From the NCBI RefSeq assembly GCF_047663525.1, contig NC_092597.1:25313501-25377500 (forward strand): DNA of 64,000 nucleotides, given 5' to 3'. A model generated the notes under the pieces. It ran no database searches, was not told where the DNA came from, and saw nothing but the letters and a program-made list of their open reading frames with translations. The number at the start of each line of letters is the position of its first letter. The stretch's first letter is position 1. Positions 37,968-49,270 of the stretch are shown in pieces. The DNA is from Anas platyrhynchos. Its lineage: Eukaryota > Chordata > Aves > Anseriformes > Anatidae. The position numbers and the translations under genes were made by a program.

Positions 37968-39050
37968 GCCGCCCGGGCCCTTTTCGGCGCGGCGCCGCCC
38001 GGGCCCTTTTCGGCGCGGCGCCGCCCGGGCCCTTTTCGGCGCGGCGCCGCCCGGGCCCTTTTCGGCGCGGCGCCGCCCGGGCCCTTTTCGGCGCGGCGCC
38101 GCCCGGGCCCTTTTCGGCGCGGCGCCGCCCGGGCCCTTTTCGGCGCGGCGCCGCCCGGGCCCTTTTCGGCGCGGCGCCGCCCGGGCCCTTTTCGGCGCGG
38201 CGCCGCCCGGGCCCTTTTCGGCGCGGCGCCGCCCGGGCCCTTTTCGGCGCGGCGCCGCCCGGGCCCTTTTCGGCGCGGCGCCGCCCGGGCCCTTTTCGGC
38301 GCGGCGCCGCCCGGGCCCTTTTCGGCGCGGCGCCGCCCGGGCCCTTTTCGGCGCGGCGCCGCCCGGGCCCTTTTCGGCGCGGCGCCGCCCGGGCCCTTTT
38401 CGGCGCGGCGCCGCCCGGGCCCTTTTCGGCGCGGCGCCGCCCGGGCCCTTTTCGGCGCGGCGCCGCCCGGGCCCTTTTCGGCGCGGCGCCGCCCGGGCCC
38501 TTTTCGGCGCGGCGCCGCCCGGGCCCTTTTCGGCGCGGCGCCGCCCGGGCCCTTTTCGGCGCGGCGCCGCCCGGGCCCTTTTCGGCGCGGCGCCGCCCGG
38601 GCCCTTTTCGGCGCGGCGCCGCCCGGGCCCTTTTCGGCGCGGCGCCGCCCGGGCCCTTTTCGGCGCGGCGCCGCCCGGGCCCTTTTCGGCGCGGCGCCGC
38701 CCGGGCCCTTTTCGGCGCGGCGCCGCCCGGGCCCTTTTCGGCGCGGCGCCGCCCGGGCCCTTTTCGGCGCGGCGCCGCCCGGGCCCTTTTCGGCGCGGCG
38801 CCGCCCGGGCCCTTTTCGGCGCGGCGCCGCCCGGGCCCTTTTCGGCGCGGCGCCGCCCGGGCCCTTTTCGGCGCGGCGCCGCCCGGGCCCTTTTCGGCGC
38901 GGCGCCGCCCGGGCCCTTTTCGGCGCGGCGCCGCCCGGGCCCTTTTCGGCGCGGCGCCGCCCGGGCCCTTTTCGGCGCGGCGCCGCCCGGGCCCTTTTCG
39001 GCGCGGCGCCGCCCGGGCCCTTTTCGGCGCGGCGCCGCCCGGGCCCTTTT
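37968..39050 (+). repeat. Expanded 26-bp CpG-rich minisatellite, 42 copies (R7)
   Basis: The core GCCGCCCGGGCCCTTTT starts at 37968 and last at 39034; the difference is 1,066 = 41 x 26. No variant copy is visible. Each unit contains SmaI (CCCGGG), ApaI (GGGCCC), KasI/NarI (GGCGCC) and SrfI (GCCCGGGC) palindromes and about six CpGs, forming a ~1.1-kb CpG island. Because 26 is not a multiple of three, all three minus-strand frames encode the same 26-residue period. The long minus-strand ORFs here are by-products. Homologous sites elsewhere hold one to three copies. Confidence 0.97.
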
Positions 39051-42000
39051 GTCATGTGGAGCTACAGAGCAGGTGAGGTAAAGGAGCTGGGAACAGAGAG
39101 GTATTGCACAATGATATGTTGCCTTAGTAGTAGTGAACGTTCTGCAGGAGGTGGTTATTAGGGCTGGCATTCTGATGAATGCTGGCTCTCTGTGTTTACA
39201 GATGGGGGTGAGTCTGTTTAAACTAATTCCAGTTCAAAAAGTTTCAGTTACTAGCTTGGTGATATTTTCAGTTCAATATTGATATCTGCAGAGAAAGTAA
39301 AAGGGGATTTTTGCTTCTAGAATCACTGCAGATATCTTGCCTGCTCTTTGCATGCTTTTGAGATAAAGCTGATTTTAAAAAAGAAAGAAAAAAAAAAACC
39401 ACTTGCTTCTCTTGCTCCCTTCCTGCTCTCTTGTGCTTTGTCCCTCATCTTCCCCAGGTGATTTGGTTTGGGTGCTTGGCGGGGATAAAAGGTATATGAG
39501 CCCCAGGCACGACATCAGAGCTCCTTCTGCCTGGGCTGCTCTTTGGGGTCAGTGCTTTGTGTTTCCTTCAGTCAGTTGCAAGGTTCTCTAGGCAGGCTGC
39601 AGTTTGTGGAGTTCTGTATTTCTAAGTGCTTGGAATTCTAGATTTCTAAGTGCTTGAAATAGAGGGATATTTAGTAGAGGCTGCTGTCTCACTGTTTTTT
39701 GGGATGGTCACATATGCTCCTGTTTTTGCACCATATTTTAATCTCTACATGTATAAAAACACTTGTTTTAGTCTCCTGGAGAGTTTCAGCAGCTTGATTA
39801 CATGCTACATGTGGCTTGACAGTGTAGATGCAGCATTGCCAAGAGACTGAGCAGGGTTGTATCAGAGTCACCTTTTCATCTGCAAGGGGTAAGTCTGTGA
39901 TTACCCCTGCCGGGGCTGCTGTGTGTGCATGTCTTTTTGGCATTTGTGGAGCTCAGTTGTTTTTTTTGTGTGTATGTGCATGTTCTAAGTTTATTTTTTT
40001 TTTTGAGGGGTGAATAGTGTGTGTGCTGAGCGTGGTTGCCAGGTGGATGTGGGGAGCTGCTCAGGACTGGTAGGTTTGGTTTCTAGGAGTGTGCGGCATC
40101 CTTCCTGTGCGATGCGACTGATTGTTGGGTGGAAACGTTCCAGCTCATATGTCTTAAGCAATGTAGCTTGTGTAGTGCTGTGTTGTGTGGCCTGGGCAGA
40201 GTTTGCTGTGGCGCTGTGAGTGTAGAATCTCAGTTAGAGCTGGTGAGCAGCTGAAGTACCGGAGCTGGGAAGAGAGAGGTCTTGCAGCAGGTACGCTGTG
40301 GCTGTGAGGTGCCTCAGAGTGTGCTTTTCCCTTGTCTCTGCAGGTGCTTGGTTCAGTTGTGGAGAGGGAAGGGAAATCGTCATGTCAGGAAGCTCTGAGG
40401 GAAGGTGAGTGGTGTCAGCCTGGTCATCCCTTATCTGAAGCGAAGACGCTCAGGTGTTTCCCTGTGAGGTTCTGAGGTGAGGCTGTTTGGGATAGAGGAG
40501 CAGTGTGGCAGGCGGGTTCTTGCAAGCACAGTTGTCATTGTATGCTTTCGTGTTCCAAGGTGGCGTGGGTGATGCTGGCCGCTCCTTTCAAGCTTGGACC
40601 TAATTTGCAAGTACAGAGGCAAGTGGCCTGCTGTTTTGAAAGGATAAAAGTAAAGCTGGGGTCGCTTATGTTTTTGAGGGTTGGGTGCTACTGCTGGCAG
40701 CTGAATGTTTATCTTCTGCCTGTGTTTTTCTTTTGTTCAGGGTGAAACGCAGTGTGCAGTGCAGGACCTCTCGACCCAAGCTGCCTCTGCAGTGACTCTG
40801 GTGCGTGATGAGCAGAGGTAACTGTTGTTTTTCGGGCGCGATTGTCACTGCAGTTATTTTCCTACATCCAATAGAGTAAAATTCCAGTTTGCCTTTTAGA
40901 GGTTCTAAAAGTGGATGAAGAGAACAGATGGAAGCATCTGCCATGGGGGGTAGGGAAGCGGCTGAGGTACAGGAGGGGATGAGAGTATGTGATTTTTTTC
41001 CCGGGGGTGGAATGGAATTGATTTTGTTGGTGTATAATCTGTTCTGCACCTAGATTTTTCTTTCAGTGTAAATAAAATTTTAAGTTAATTCCATTTGAAA
41101 AAGTTCCAGTTACTTGCTGGGTCGTGTTGTCCTTTCAATGTTAAAAGCTGCAGCAAAAGCATGGGGATTGTTGCTTCTAGATACACCCCTAATTTTCTTG
41201 TCTGCAGTCTGCGTGCAGTTGAGCAAAAGCAGATTTCAAAAAAAAAACGAAAAAAAAACCATGAAACACACACAAGAAAACAATAATAAAAAAAACAAAC
41301 CACCATTGGGTCACTTCTGAACGCAACGATCATTTGATCCCTTTGTTTTCCCAGGTGGTGTGGATGATACTGGCTGCACTGTTGGAGCTTGGATTCGGAG
41401 AGGAAGAGGTGAGCACAATCGTACGTTGCATCAGCAGTAGTCAGCATCGTGGAGAAGGTGGGCATCGTGGCCGGCGTGCTAGTGAATGCTGGTACTCTGT
41501 TTTTGCAGCTGATGATGAGCCTGGCAATTGACTAAGATGACAATCGGTGCCTGTGCATTTCTTGAGGCGGAGGGACTTTACCATCCAACAACCTGAGAGC
41601 TAAGTTGTGGGGCACCTGGTATTTGCATATCTTGGGTGGCTAATGGGAGCTGGGAGCCAGAGCAGCGTGGTGCCTGCTGGCTGAATAGACTTGGTGCTAC
41701 TGTGAGGGGTGGTTCAGGCTGGGTCACGTTCTGGGTGCTTGTGGCTGGGTCACCAGGCTAATAGAAGCAGCAGGATTATTTTGTAGCATGAGTGCGTGTG
41801 CCAGGCAGGACAGTTTCCTTCAGTTTGTCTGTCCTGTAGTGTTGCTTCTCCATTGCGTGTTGTGAATTATGGTCTCCTTGGGTCTTGATATTCTCCTAAC
41901 TTTTTACACAGGACTGACTAGACAGGCGACTTGGTAGCTGTGCTGAAGGGCCTCAATGCTTGTTTTGTCATCATGGCTCTGATCCGAGCACTTTTTGTCT

Positions 42001-44935
42001 TGCAGTTGCTGCTTAAAGTGCAGATAAGTTTCAGGTCTTGTGATCTCAAGCTGAATATGATGCACATCTGTTTCCATCCTCACTCTTGCAGAAGTCGTCT
42101 GGGCCGCATCAGGAGCTCTTGCTTGGGAATTGATTTCCTGAGAGTTGTCTTAGGGGGTTTTCAGTCCCCATCCTTCCGGTCTCTTGTCTTGAAGGCAGGC
42201 TTTTTAGGCCTCCATCATCCCAGTTCTGGCAGTTGCTTCCAGTCGCGTGTCGTGACATTTGAGTCTCTCATAGGGTCTGGTGCAGAGCACCTGTTCTGAC
42301 TTGCTGTTGCTGTAGGGCTTTCCTTTTGGGGGTCACTTTTTCTTGTGCCTTGCGTTGTGTGTTTTGTTTGTAGTGTTTGTGGCGTGCCCGTGTGTGTATG
42401 TGTTTGGTCTGGATCTGTCCTGCCTGGCAGTTAGTGATTAATGTGGCAGTGCATGGGTGTAGTAATACATTGATGGGACTGTGTTGGCAAAGACATCCGG
42501 TCTGCCTCTGGGCACGTACTGAGGGGCAGCTGGCACAGTCATCTCTGGTAGTTGGCAGATGTGGATTTGGGAGAGTATATCTGCTTGTGAGCAGCTGTTT
42601 GTATAGTGCTTGAACAGTGTGCTTGAGGAGGTCTGTTGAATCTTGAAAGCTTACAGATACGGGGTTTTGAAACTTTTATTTTTTATTACTATTCTGTCCC
42701 CAGTAGAGTGTAAACCTTTGGAGGAACCTTTCACGGAAAGAGCTCCTTCTGGAACTGTTCATCAGTTGGTAGGCAACTCGGTGACTGTCTTGATCTACTT
42801 CTGAGGTGCTGAGGTATTGGGGCTTCTGTTTTGAAATGATAATATTGTAAATGGGGTCCCTTTGTGTTGTTGAGGGATGGGTGCTAATGCTGGCAGGTGA
42901 ATGACTATCTTGTGACTGTTTTCATTTGTTTTTCATTTGTTTAAGGTGAAACACAGTGTACAACACGGGACTTGACCGGAGCTGCTTTTCGCAAGGTGAG
43001 CGATGAACAGATGTAGCAGGTACTTTAGGGGTGCAGTTGTCACTGCAGTTAGTTAACTGCACAAAATACAGTAAAAATCTTATTTATATTTCAGGGGTAT
43101 TGTAGCTGGCCTAAGAGAGCAGATGGAAGCATATGCCTCGAGGGGAGGTGAGGGGGCAGATGTAAGGGAGCAGATGAGAGTAACTGTCCCAGCTGTGCTG
43201 TGGCTTTGGATGCTGCTTCAGCCTGTGCTTTTCTTTTTGTTTCACTTTTGTCTCACACAGGCTGAGTGGGGCCAAGCTGCACTCTGAAGAGCAGCACGAG
43301 AAGGGCGGGCTGTTTGTGAGCTGGATTGGAGCAGAACTGCCAAGTAGCACGAGGTGAGTGCGAAGGGCATCCATCTTGCTTTGCAGGTGCCATGGCAGGC
43401 TCTCCACAGAAGAGGCTGAGGATTTGAGAAGAGGTTGCAGCTCATCAAGGAGCGACATGTGCAGGGATGGCTTAAAAACGGTATGGCTGCTTTCTCTTCT
43501 GTTTATCAGGTGTCCCAGGCAACGTGGGCTGTGATGTTAGTTCCTGAGAACTGGAACAAAGCAGGTGCTGATAATGGTCTTCTTTGGTAGGCAAAGAGCT
43601 GCCCGAAGCCCCGTCCTGTGTAACGTGAGCATGCCTCTCTAAGTATGAAGCTTGCTTTCCAGTAGTTCCCAAAACTGTGTTGAAGCTGAAATGCTGCGTC
43701 TGTTTTTTTGTGTTGGGGTTGCACCTTGGTGAGTGCAGGGATGGGTTTTAAGTGGGTGCAGAGGAGGGCCTGGCCCCAGTGTTCTGTAGTGTGTTTTGAC
43801 CCACCAGCATAGCCTTTTGGTTCTCAGATATCCTACTGAAGTGATTTTTTCCTGTGAGTGGAATGGAATAGAATTATTTTTTGGCGTGTAATCAGTTCTG
43901 CTCCTAGATTGTTCTTTCTGTGTAAATGAAAGATCGAGGTAATTCCAGATGGAAAAAGAAATCGGTTGCTTACTTGGATGTATTGTGCTTTCAGTATTCA
44001 AAGCTGCAGCAAAAGCATGGGGATTTTTGTTTCTAGAAACACCCCAGTTCTCCTGTCTGCACTCTGCATGCTGTTGAGCTAAGCCTTATAAAAGCAAATA
44101 AACCACAGCTGCTGCTCCTCCTCTTTCTACTTTCATGTGCTTTCCCCCTGCACTTTCCCAGGTGATTGGCTTCAGGGTCCAGGTGGGACCTAGTGGTAAC
44201 TGAATTGCAGGTATGCCATCAGAGAGCTCCTTCTGCCTGGGCCGCACTTTTGGGTAAGCGTTTGGTTTTATTTCAGTTGTTTGGAGGGTTCTTTAGGTGG
44301 GTCAGAGTCTATGGACTGATGCGTTTCCTAGTAGAAACGGGTACGCATGTCTTTTTGAGGTGGCAACTGGTGGGATCTGTCATTGTAAAGCAATCTATTA
44401 GTAGGTGCCTGTATTGCACGCAGCTCTTCCTCAGGTGAGTAGTTGTTATGGCAGTTTTACGGATAGTATGGTGATGTTACTTTGTGTGTTTGCTTTGTGG
44501 TTCTGGTTCCCTTCTGATTTTTGCAGAATTACGGGGCTTTTTGTGATTCTTTGCCTGTATGTCAAATATTATCATAGTCAAAACCTTGGTGGCAAAGTGA
44601 TGGAGCCGGGTTTAGGAGAAGTGTATCATGGAAGCTCCCTGTGTGAGCATGTGTCTGAAAATGGCAGCAGTGGGCATGTAAGGGGTAGTCTGTTTCAAGT
44701 TTAGGGACAGCTTGTTATATTTGTGGTGCTTTTGCCTGTGTGTTTTCTGTCTGTCGAGTGGTAGACCTTGCAGCCTTTTAGACTTTGTCCTTGAATTTAC
44801 ATAGTAGAAGTACGTTTATGAGGGGTTGCGAGGTACACTGTTTTTGGGAAACCGTGGGGTATGGTTCCTTGACCACATAAGTGCAGTAGTGCCTAGAGAG
44901 TGAGCAGGCTCACCTTCTTCTTCTCTGCAGAATAA

Positions 44936-44982
44936 GTCCGCCCGGGCCCCTTTCGGCGTGGCGCTGCCCGGGCCCATTTCTC
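44936..44982 (+). repeat. 26-bp GC-rich minisatellite, 2 copies (R8)
   Basis: CCGCCCGGGCCCCTTTCGG is followed by CGTGGCGCTGCCCGGGCCC, at the standard position after CTTCTCTGCAG/AATAAG. Confidence 0.85.
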
Positions 44983-45153
44983 AGGTAAATGTAGTGAGCA
45001 GATGAGGTAAAGAAGCTGGGAACAGAGAGGTATTGCACAGTAGCATGTTGCATCAGTAGTAGTAAGCGTTGTGGAGGAGGTGGGTGTCAGGGCTGGCATG
45101 CTTGTGAGTTCTGGTTCTCTGTTTTTGCAAGTGATGATGAACCTGTTTGACGT

Positions 45154-45350
45154 AATTCCATTTGAAAAAGTTCCAGTTACTGGCCTGGTCGTGTCGTCCT
45201 TTCAATGTTAAAAGCTGCAGTAAAAGCATGGGGATTGTTGCTTCTAGAAACACCACAGGTCACCTGTCTGCTCTCTGCATGGTTTTCAGGTAAAGCAGAT
45301 CTTAAAATAAAATAAAATAATAATAATAAAAAAATAAAAAACAGCTGCTG
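45154..45350 (+). repeat. S1 module with A-rich tail
   Basis: A ~160-bp segment (AATTCCATTTGAAAAAGTTC, GTCCTTTCAATGTTAAAAGC, TTCTAGAAACACC, TCTGCATG) is followed by an A-rich tract. It recurs three times per unit (S1, S2, S3), each time about 100 bp upstream of a splice-like acceptor. The A-tail makes it look like a SINE, but the surrounding sequence is also shared between the three positions. I therefore favour segmental duplication over retroposition. Confidence 0.7.
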
Positions 45351-45402
45351 CTGCTGCTCCTTTCTTTCTACTTCCTTGTGCTTTGCCCCTCCCCTTTTCC
45401 AG

Positions 45403-45494
45403 GTGATTGGGTTTGGGTGCTGGGCGGGGCCGAATGGTATATGAGCCCCAGGCATGCTATCAGAGAGCTCCTTCTGCCTGGGCTGCTCCTTGGG
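45403..45494 (+). other. Exon-like block A (92 bp)
   Basis: The acceptor-like CCCCTTTTCCAG precedes GTGATTGGG, and the block ends CTTGGG before the donor-like GTAAGC. It is conserved in nine copies. One frame is open throughout (…DWVWVLGGAEWYMSPRHA…). Block J of the same unit is a diverged paralogue of exactly the same length. Whether it is spliced or translated is inference. A second acceptor-like CTTCAG lies only ~25 bp beyond the donor, too close for an intron. Confidence 0.45.
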
Positions 45495-46277
45495 GTAAGC
45501 GCTTTGTTTTTCCTTCAGTCAGTTGCAGGGTTCTCTAGGCAGACTGGAGTTTATAGATTTCTAGAATTTTTAAGTGCTTGGAATTCGCTTAATAGAGGGA
45601 TGTTTAGTAGAGGTTTGTGGCTTATTGTTTTCTAGGATGGTGGGGTACTCTGCTGTTTTTGAGCTGCACTTTAATCTCTAGATGTATAAACCCACTTGTG
45701 TAATTCTCCAGAGGACTAAAACCAGCTTGATTGCATGGTACCTGTGGCTTGAGAGCGTAGATGCAGCATTACCAAGAGACTGAGCAGGGTTGTATCAGAG
45801 TCACCTTTTTTATCTGCAAGGGGTAAGTCTGTGATTACCCCTGCCGGGGCTGCTGTGTGCGCATGTCTTTTTGGCATTTGTGGAGCTCGGTTGTTTCTTT
45901 TTTTTGTGTGTGTATGTGTATGTTCTAACTTCTTGGTTTTTTTGAGGGGTGAATAGTGTGTGTGCTGAGCGTGGTTGCCAGGTGGATGTGGGGAGCTTCT
46001 CAGGACTGGTAGGTTTGGTTTCTAGGAGTGTGCGGCATCCTTCCTGTGCGATGCGACTGATTGTTGGGTAGGAACATTCCAGCTCATATGTCTTAAGCAA
46101 TGTAGCTTGTGTAGTGTGTGTTGTGTGGCCTGGGCAGAGTTTGCTGTGGTGCTGTGAGTGAAGAATCTCAGAGCTGGTGAGCAGCTGAAGTACCGGAGCT
46201 GGGAAGAGAGAGGTCTTGCAGCAGGTACGCTGTGGCTGTGAGGTGCTTTAGAGTGTGCTTTTCTCTTGCCTCTGCAG

Positions 46278-46338
46278 GTGCTTTGTGCAGTTGTGGAGAG
46301 GGAAGGGAAATCGTCATGTCACGAAGCTCTGAGGGAAG
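46278..46338 (+). other. Exon-like block B (61 bp)
   Basis: The block is preceded by TTCTCTTGCCTCTGCAG and followed by GTGAGTGG. One frame is open (VLCAVVEREGKSSCHEALRE). Copies lie near 1129, 7092, 12886, 17215, 22845, 33649, 40344 and 52006. R7 has two copies because of its internal duplication. The gaps to A (783 bp) and C (160 bp) would allow introns. Confidence 0.45.
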
Positions 46339-46498
46339 GTGAGTGGTGTCAGCCTGGTCATCCCTTATCTGAAGCGAAGGGAAGACGCTCAGGTGTTTCC
46401 CTCAGAGGGTCCGGGGTGAGACTGTTTGGGATAGAGGAGCAGTGTAGCAGGTGGGTGCTTGCAAGCACAGTGGTCATTTTGTCCTTTTATGTTCCCAG

Positions 46499-46549
46499 GT
46501 GGCGTGGGTGATGCTGGCCGCTCCTTTCAAGCTTGGACCTAATTTGCAG
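46499..46549 (+). other. Exon-like block C (51 bp)
   Basis: The acceptor-like TTTTATGTTCCCAG is followed by GTGGCGTGGGTGATGCTGG; the block ends TTTGCAG before a weak donor-like GTCCAG. The frame is open (VAWVMLAAPFKLGPNLQ). It is clearly homologous to block E of the same unit (shared V-x-W-x-x-L-A-A and AGCTTGGA). Confidence 0.4.
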
Positions 46550-46679
46550 GTCCAGAGGCAAGTGGCCTGCTGTTTTGAAAGGATAAAAGTAAAGCTGGGG
46601 TCGCTTATGTTTTTGAGGGATGGGTGCTACTGCTGGCAGCTGAATGTTTATCCTCTTCCTGCCTTTCTCCTTTGTTCAG

Positions 46680-46754
46680 GCTGAAATGCAGTGTGCAGTG
46701 CAGGATGTGTCAACCAGCTGCCTCTGCAGTGACTCTGGTGTGTGATGAGCAGAG
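46680..46754 (+). other. Exon-like block D (75 bp)
   Basis: The acceptor-like TCTCCTTTGTTCAG precedes the block, which ends GAGCAGAG before GTAACT. It is preceded by the X motif (GATGGGTGCTACTGCTGGC), which recurs later in the unit upstream of a GTGAAACACAGTG segment. That pairing is evidence of internal duplication. Confidence 0.4.
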
Positions 46755-47023
46755 GTAACTGTTGTTTTTGGGGTGCGGTTGTCACTGCAGTTATTTTCCT
46801 ACATCCAGTAGAGTAAAATTCCAGTTTGCCTTTTAGAGGTGCTATAAGTGGGTGAAGAGAACAGATGGAAGCATCTGCCACGTGGGGCAGGCAAGCGGCT
46901 GAGGGACAGGAGGGGATGAGAGTATGTGATTTTTTTCCCGGGGGTGGAATGGAATTGATTTTGTTGGTGTATAATCTGTTCTGCTCCTAGATTTTTCTTT
47001 CAATGCAAATTATAGTTTGTGCT

Positions 47024-47225
47024 AATTCCATTTGAAGAAGTTCCAGTTACTTGCTGGGTCGTGTTGTCCTTTCAATGTTAAAAGCTGCAGCAAAAGCATG
47101 GGGATTATTGCTTCTAGAAACACCCCAGTTTTCTTGTCTGCAGTCTGCATGCTGTTGAGCAAAAGCAGATTTGAAAAAAAAAAAAAAGAAACAGGAAACA
47201 CACAAAAAACAATAAGAAAAAAAAA
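47024..47225 (+). repeat. S2 module with A-rich tail
   Basis: This is the second S copy of the unit, with the same core as S1 and an A-rich/ACACA tail. Upstream lies TATAATCTGTTCTGCTCC, a segment also found upstream of S3 but not S1. In several units that upstream segment carries ATGCAAATAAAAG, with an AATAAA hexamer and an octamer-like motif. In this copy it has decayed to ATGCAAATTATAG. Confidence 0.7.
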
Positions 47226-47280
47226 CCACCATTGGGTCACTTCTGAACGCAATGATCATTTAATCCCTTTGTTTTCCCAG

Positions 47281-47334
47281 GTGGTGTGGATGATACTGGC
47301 TGCACTGTTGGAGCTTGGATTCGGAGAGGAAGAG
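47281..47334 (+). other. Exon-like block E (54 bp, 18 codons)
   Basis: The acceptor-like CCCTTTGTTTTCCCAG precedes GTGGTGTGGATGATACTGG, and GTGAGCAG follows. The frame is open (VVWMILAALLELGFGEEE). It is present in all eleven units (for example 2169-2222 and 8102-8155), with GAAGAG/GAACAC/GAACAG variation at its end. It is the best-preserved block of the array. Confidence 0.5.
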
Positions 47335-48857
47335 GTGAGCAGAACCGTATGTTGCATCAGCGGTAGTCAGCATTGTGGAGCAGGTGGGCATCATGGCTGG
47401 CGTGCTAGTGAATGCTGTTACTCTGTTTTTTGCAGCTGATGATGAGCCTTCAATTGGCTAAGATGACAATCGGTGCCTGTGCATTTCTTGAGGCGGAGGG
47501 ACTTTACCATGCAGCAACCTAAGAGCTAAGTTGTGGGGCACCTGGTATTTGCATATCTTGGGTGGCTAATGGGAGCTGGGAGCCAGAGCAGCATGGAGCG
47601 TGCTGGCTGAATAGACTTGGTGCCACTGTCAGGGTGGTTCAGGCTGCTTGTGGCTGGGTCACCAGGCTAATAGAAGCAGCGGGATTATTTTGTAGCATGA
47701 GTGCGTGTGCCAGGCAGGACAGTTTCCTTCAGTTTGTCTGTCTTGTAGTGTTGCTTCTGCAGGGTCTGTTCTGTGCTTCTCGGGTCTTGATATCCTCATG
47801 GCTTTTTACACCGGACTGACCAGACAGGCGACTCGGTAGCTGTGCTGAAGGGCCTCAATGCTTGTTTTGTCATCATGGCTCTGATCAAGCAGCGACTGCA
47901 AGACAAGAAGTGCTCGAAAGTGCAGATCTGTTTCAGGTCTTGTGCATCATATTCGGTTTGAGATCGCGTCTGTTTCCATCCTCACTCTTGCAGAAGTCAT
48001 CTGGGCCGCATCAGGAGCTCTTGCTTGGGAATTGATTTCCTGAGAGTTGTCTTAGGGGGTTTTCAGTCCCCATCCTTCTGGTCTCTTGTCTTGAAGGCAG
48101 GCTTTTTAGGCCTCCACCATCCCAGTTCTGGCAGTTGCTTCCAGTCGCGTGTCGTGACATTTGAGTCTCTGGTAGGGTCTGGTGCAGAGCACCTGTTCTG
48201 ACTTGCTGTTGCCATAGGGCTTTCCTTTTGGGGGTCACTTTTTCTTGTGCCTTGTGTTGTGTGTTTTGTTTGTAGTGTTTGTGGCGTGCCTGTGTGTGTA
48301 CGTGTTTGGTCCGGAGCTGTCCTGCCTGGCAGTTAGTGATTAACGTGGTAGTGCATGGGTGTACTAATACATTGATGGGACTGTTTTGGCAAAGACATCC
48401 GGTCTTCCTCTGGGCACGTACTGAAGGGCAGCTGGCACAGTCATCTCTGTAGTGTTAGGCAGATGCGTGGGGGGGAGATTTGAGGTGCTTGTGAGCAGCT
48501 TCTCACATAGTGTTTGAACAGTGTGCTTGAGGAGGTCTGTCGAATCTTGAAAGCTTACAGATATGGGGTTTTGCTTTTTTTTTTTTTTTTTCTTATTTCT
48601 TTCCTGTCCCCATTAGAGTGTAAACCCTAGGAGGAACCTGTCACAGGAAAGAGCTCCTTCTGGAACTGTCCAGCACTTGGTAGGCAACTTTTGTTTAATT
48701 TGTTTAAGGTGAAACACAGTGTACAACACGGGACTTGACCATAGCTGCTTTTGGCAAGGTGAGCGATGAACAGATGTAGCAGGTACTTTAGGGGTGCAGT
48801 TGTCACTGCAGTTACTTAACTACACAAAGTACAGTAAAAATCCTGTTTATATTTCAG
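47335..48857 (+). repeat. Unit interior between blocks E and F, including octamer region
   Basis: There is no gene here. It holds the Z segment (GTATGTTGCATCAGCGGTAG … TGTTTTTTGCAGCTGATGATG), whose paralogue Z' lies after the GC repeat. It also holds the octamer region at 47547 and several acceptor-like tracts (CACTCTTGCAG, CTTGTCTTGCAG) without clear matching donors. A T-run sits near 48575-48592. The X' and D' segments precede block F. Confidence 0.7.
47547..47554 (+). promoter_or_regulatory. Octamer motif ATTTGCAT in conserved context
   Basis: A perfect POU-factor octamer lies inside CACCTGGTATTTGCATATCT and is followed by GGCTAATGGGAGCTGGGAGC. It is intact in all eleven units. That could reflect function (promoter or enhancer) or just overall array homogeneity; sequence alone does not separate the two. 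Confidence 0.4.
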
Positions 48858-48911
48858 AGGTGTATGGTAGCTGGCATAAGAGAGCAGGTGGAAGCATCTG
48901 CCTCGAGGGCA
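48858..48911 (+). other. Exon-like block F
   Basis: The acceptor-like TTTATATTTCAG precedes the block, which ends GAGGGCAG before GTGAGGAGG. Upstream lies the Y motif (CAGTTGTCACTGCAGTTA), also found after block D. F and the post-D segment (AGAGAACAGATGGAAGCATC) are therefore paralogues within the unit. Confidence 0.4.
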
Positions 48912-49021
48912 GGTGAGGAGGCTGAGGTAAGGGAGCAGATGAGAGTAACTGTCCTAGCTGTGCTGTGGCTTTGGATGCTGCTTCAGCCTATGCTTTTTTG
49001 TTTCACATTTGTCTCACACAG

Positions 49022-49114
49022 GCTCAGAGGGGCCAAGCTGTACTCTGAAGAGCAGCACGAGAAGGGCGGGCTGGTTGTGAGCTGGATTGGAGCAGAACAG
49101 CCAAGTAGCACGAG
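49022..49114 (+). other. Exon-like block G (93 bp)
   Basis: The block lies between an acceptor-like TCTCACACAG and the donor GTGAGTGTG, and ends AGTAGCACGAG. In other units the acceptor is TCTTTTGCAG followed by GTGTGTCGCACAGG. One frame is open across the block (AKLHSEEQHEKGGLVVSW is visible in most copies). The ~30-bp gap to H cannot be an intron. Confidence 0.45.
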
Positions 49115-49147
49115 GTGAGTGTGAAGGGTATCCATCTTGCTTTGCAG

Positions 49148-49241
49148 GTGCCCTGGCAGGCTCTCCACAGAAGCGGTTGAGGATTTGAGAAGAGGTTGCG
49201 GATGATCAAGGAGCGACACGTGCAGGGATGGCTTGAAAATG
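49148..49241 (+). other. Block H: splice-like, with an ATG in strong context in most units
   Basis: CTTGCTTTGCAG precedes GTGCC. Most units read GTGCCATGGCAGG, a good Kozak context that opens a 27-codon frame (MAGSPQKRLRIGEEV…) where the following text is GGATTGGAG (R2, R3, R4, R6, R10). Units with GGATTTGAG have a stop there. In this unit ATG is mutated to CTG. Coding function is unproven. Confidence 0.3.
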
Positions 49242-49270
49242 GTATGGCTGCTTTCTCTTCTGTTTATCAG

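Larger units (their letters stand above)
32071..39457 (+). repeat. R7: enlarged array unit, 7,387 bp
   Basis: The extra length comes from a ~0.7-kb direct duplication (about 32427-33130 versus 33130-33830), a fold-back palindrome (32850-32962), and the 42-copy 26-bp array (37968-39050). All other landmarks are in order, with the octamer at 34932. No gene is seen. Confidence 0.88.
39458..45402 (+). repeat. R8: complete array unit, 5,945 bp
   Basis: All landmarks are present, with the octamer at 41621 and E at about 41355. In block A the first codon-like unit reads GTGATTTGG rather than GTGATTGGG. Block H near 43388 has the variant TTGCAGCTCATCAAGG where the others have GATGATCAAGG. No gene is seen. 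Confidence 0.9.

Noticed and set aside
37968-39050. CRISPR array
   Set aside because: The repeats are directly adjacent with no spacers, in a vertebrate chromosome.
37811-39170. Two overlapping ~410-codon minus-strand ORFs rich in Gly, Pro, Arg and Ala
   Set aside because: They are the 26-bp minisatellite read through. Since 26 is not divisible by three and the unit lacks stops on that strand, every frame yields the same 26-residue period. There is no independent evidence of coding.
45154-45350. S module as a SINE (core plus A-rich tail, three per unit)
   Set aside because: Flanking sequence downstream, and partly upstream, is also shared between the three positions. There are no target duplications and no tRNA-like A/B boxes that I can recognise, so segmental duplication is more likely.
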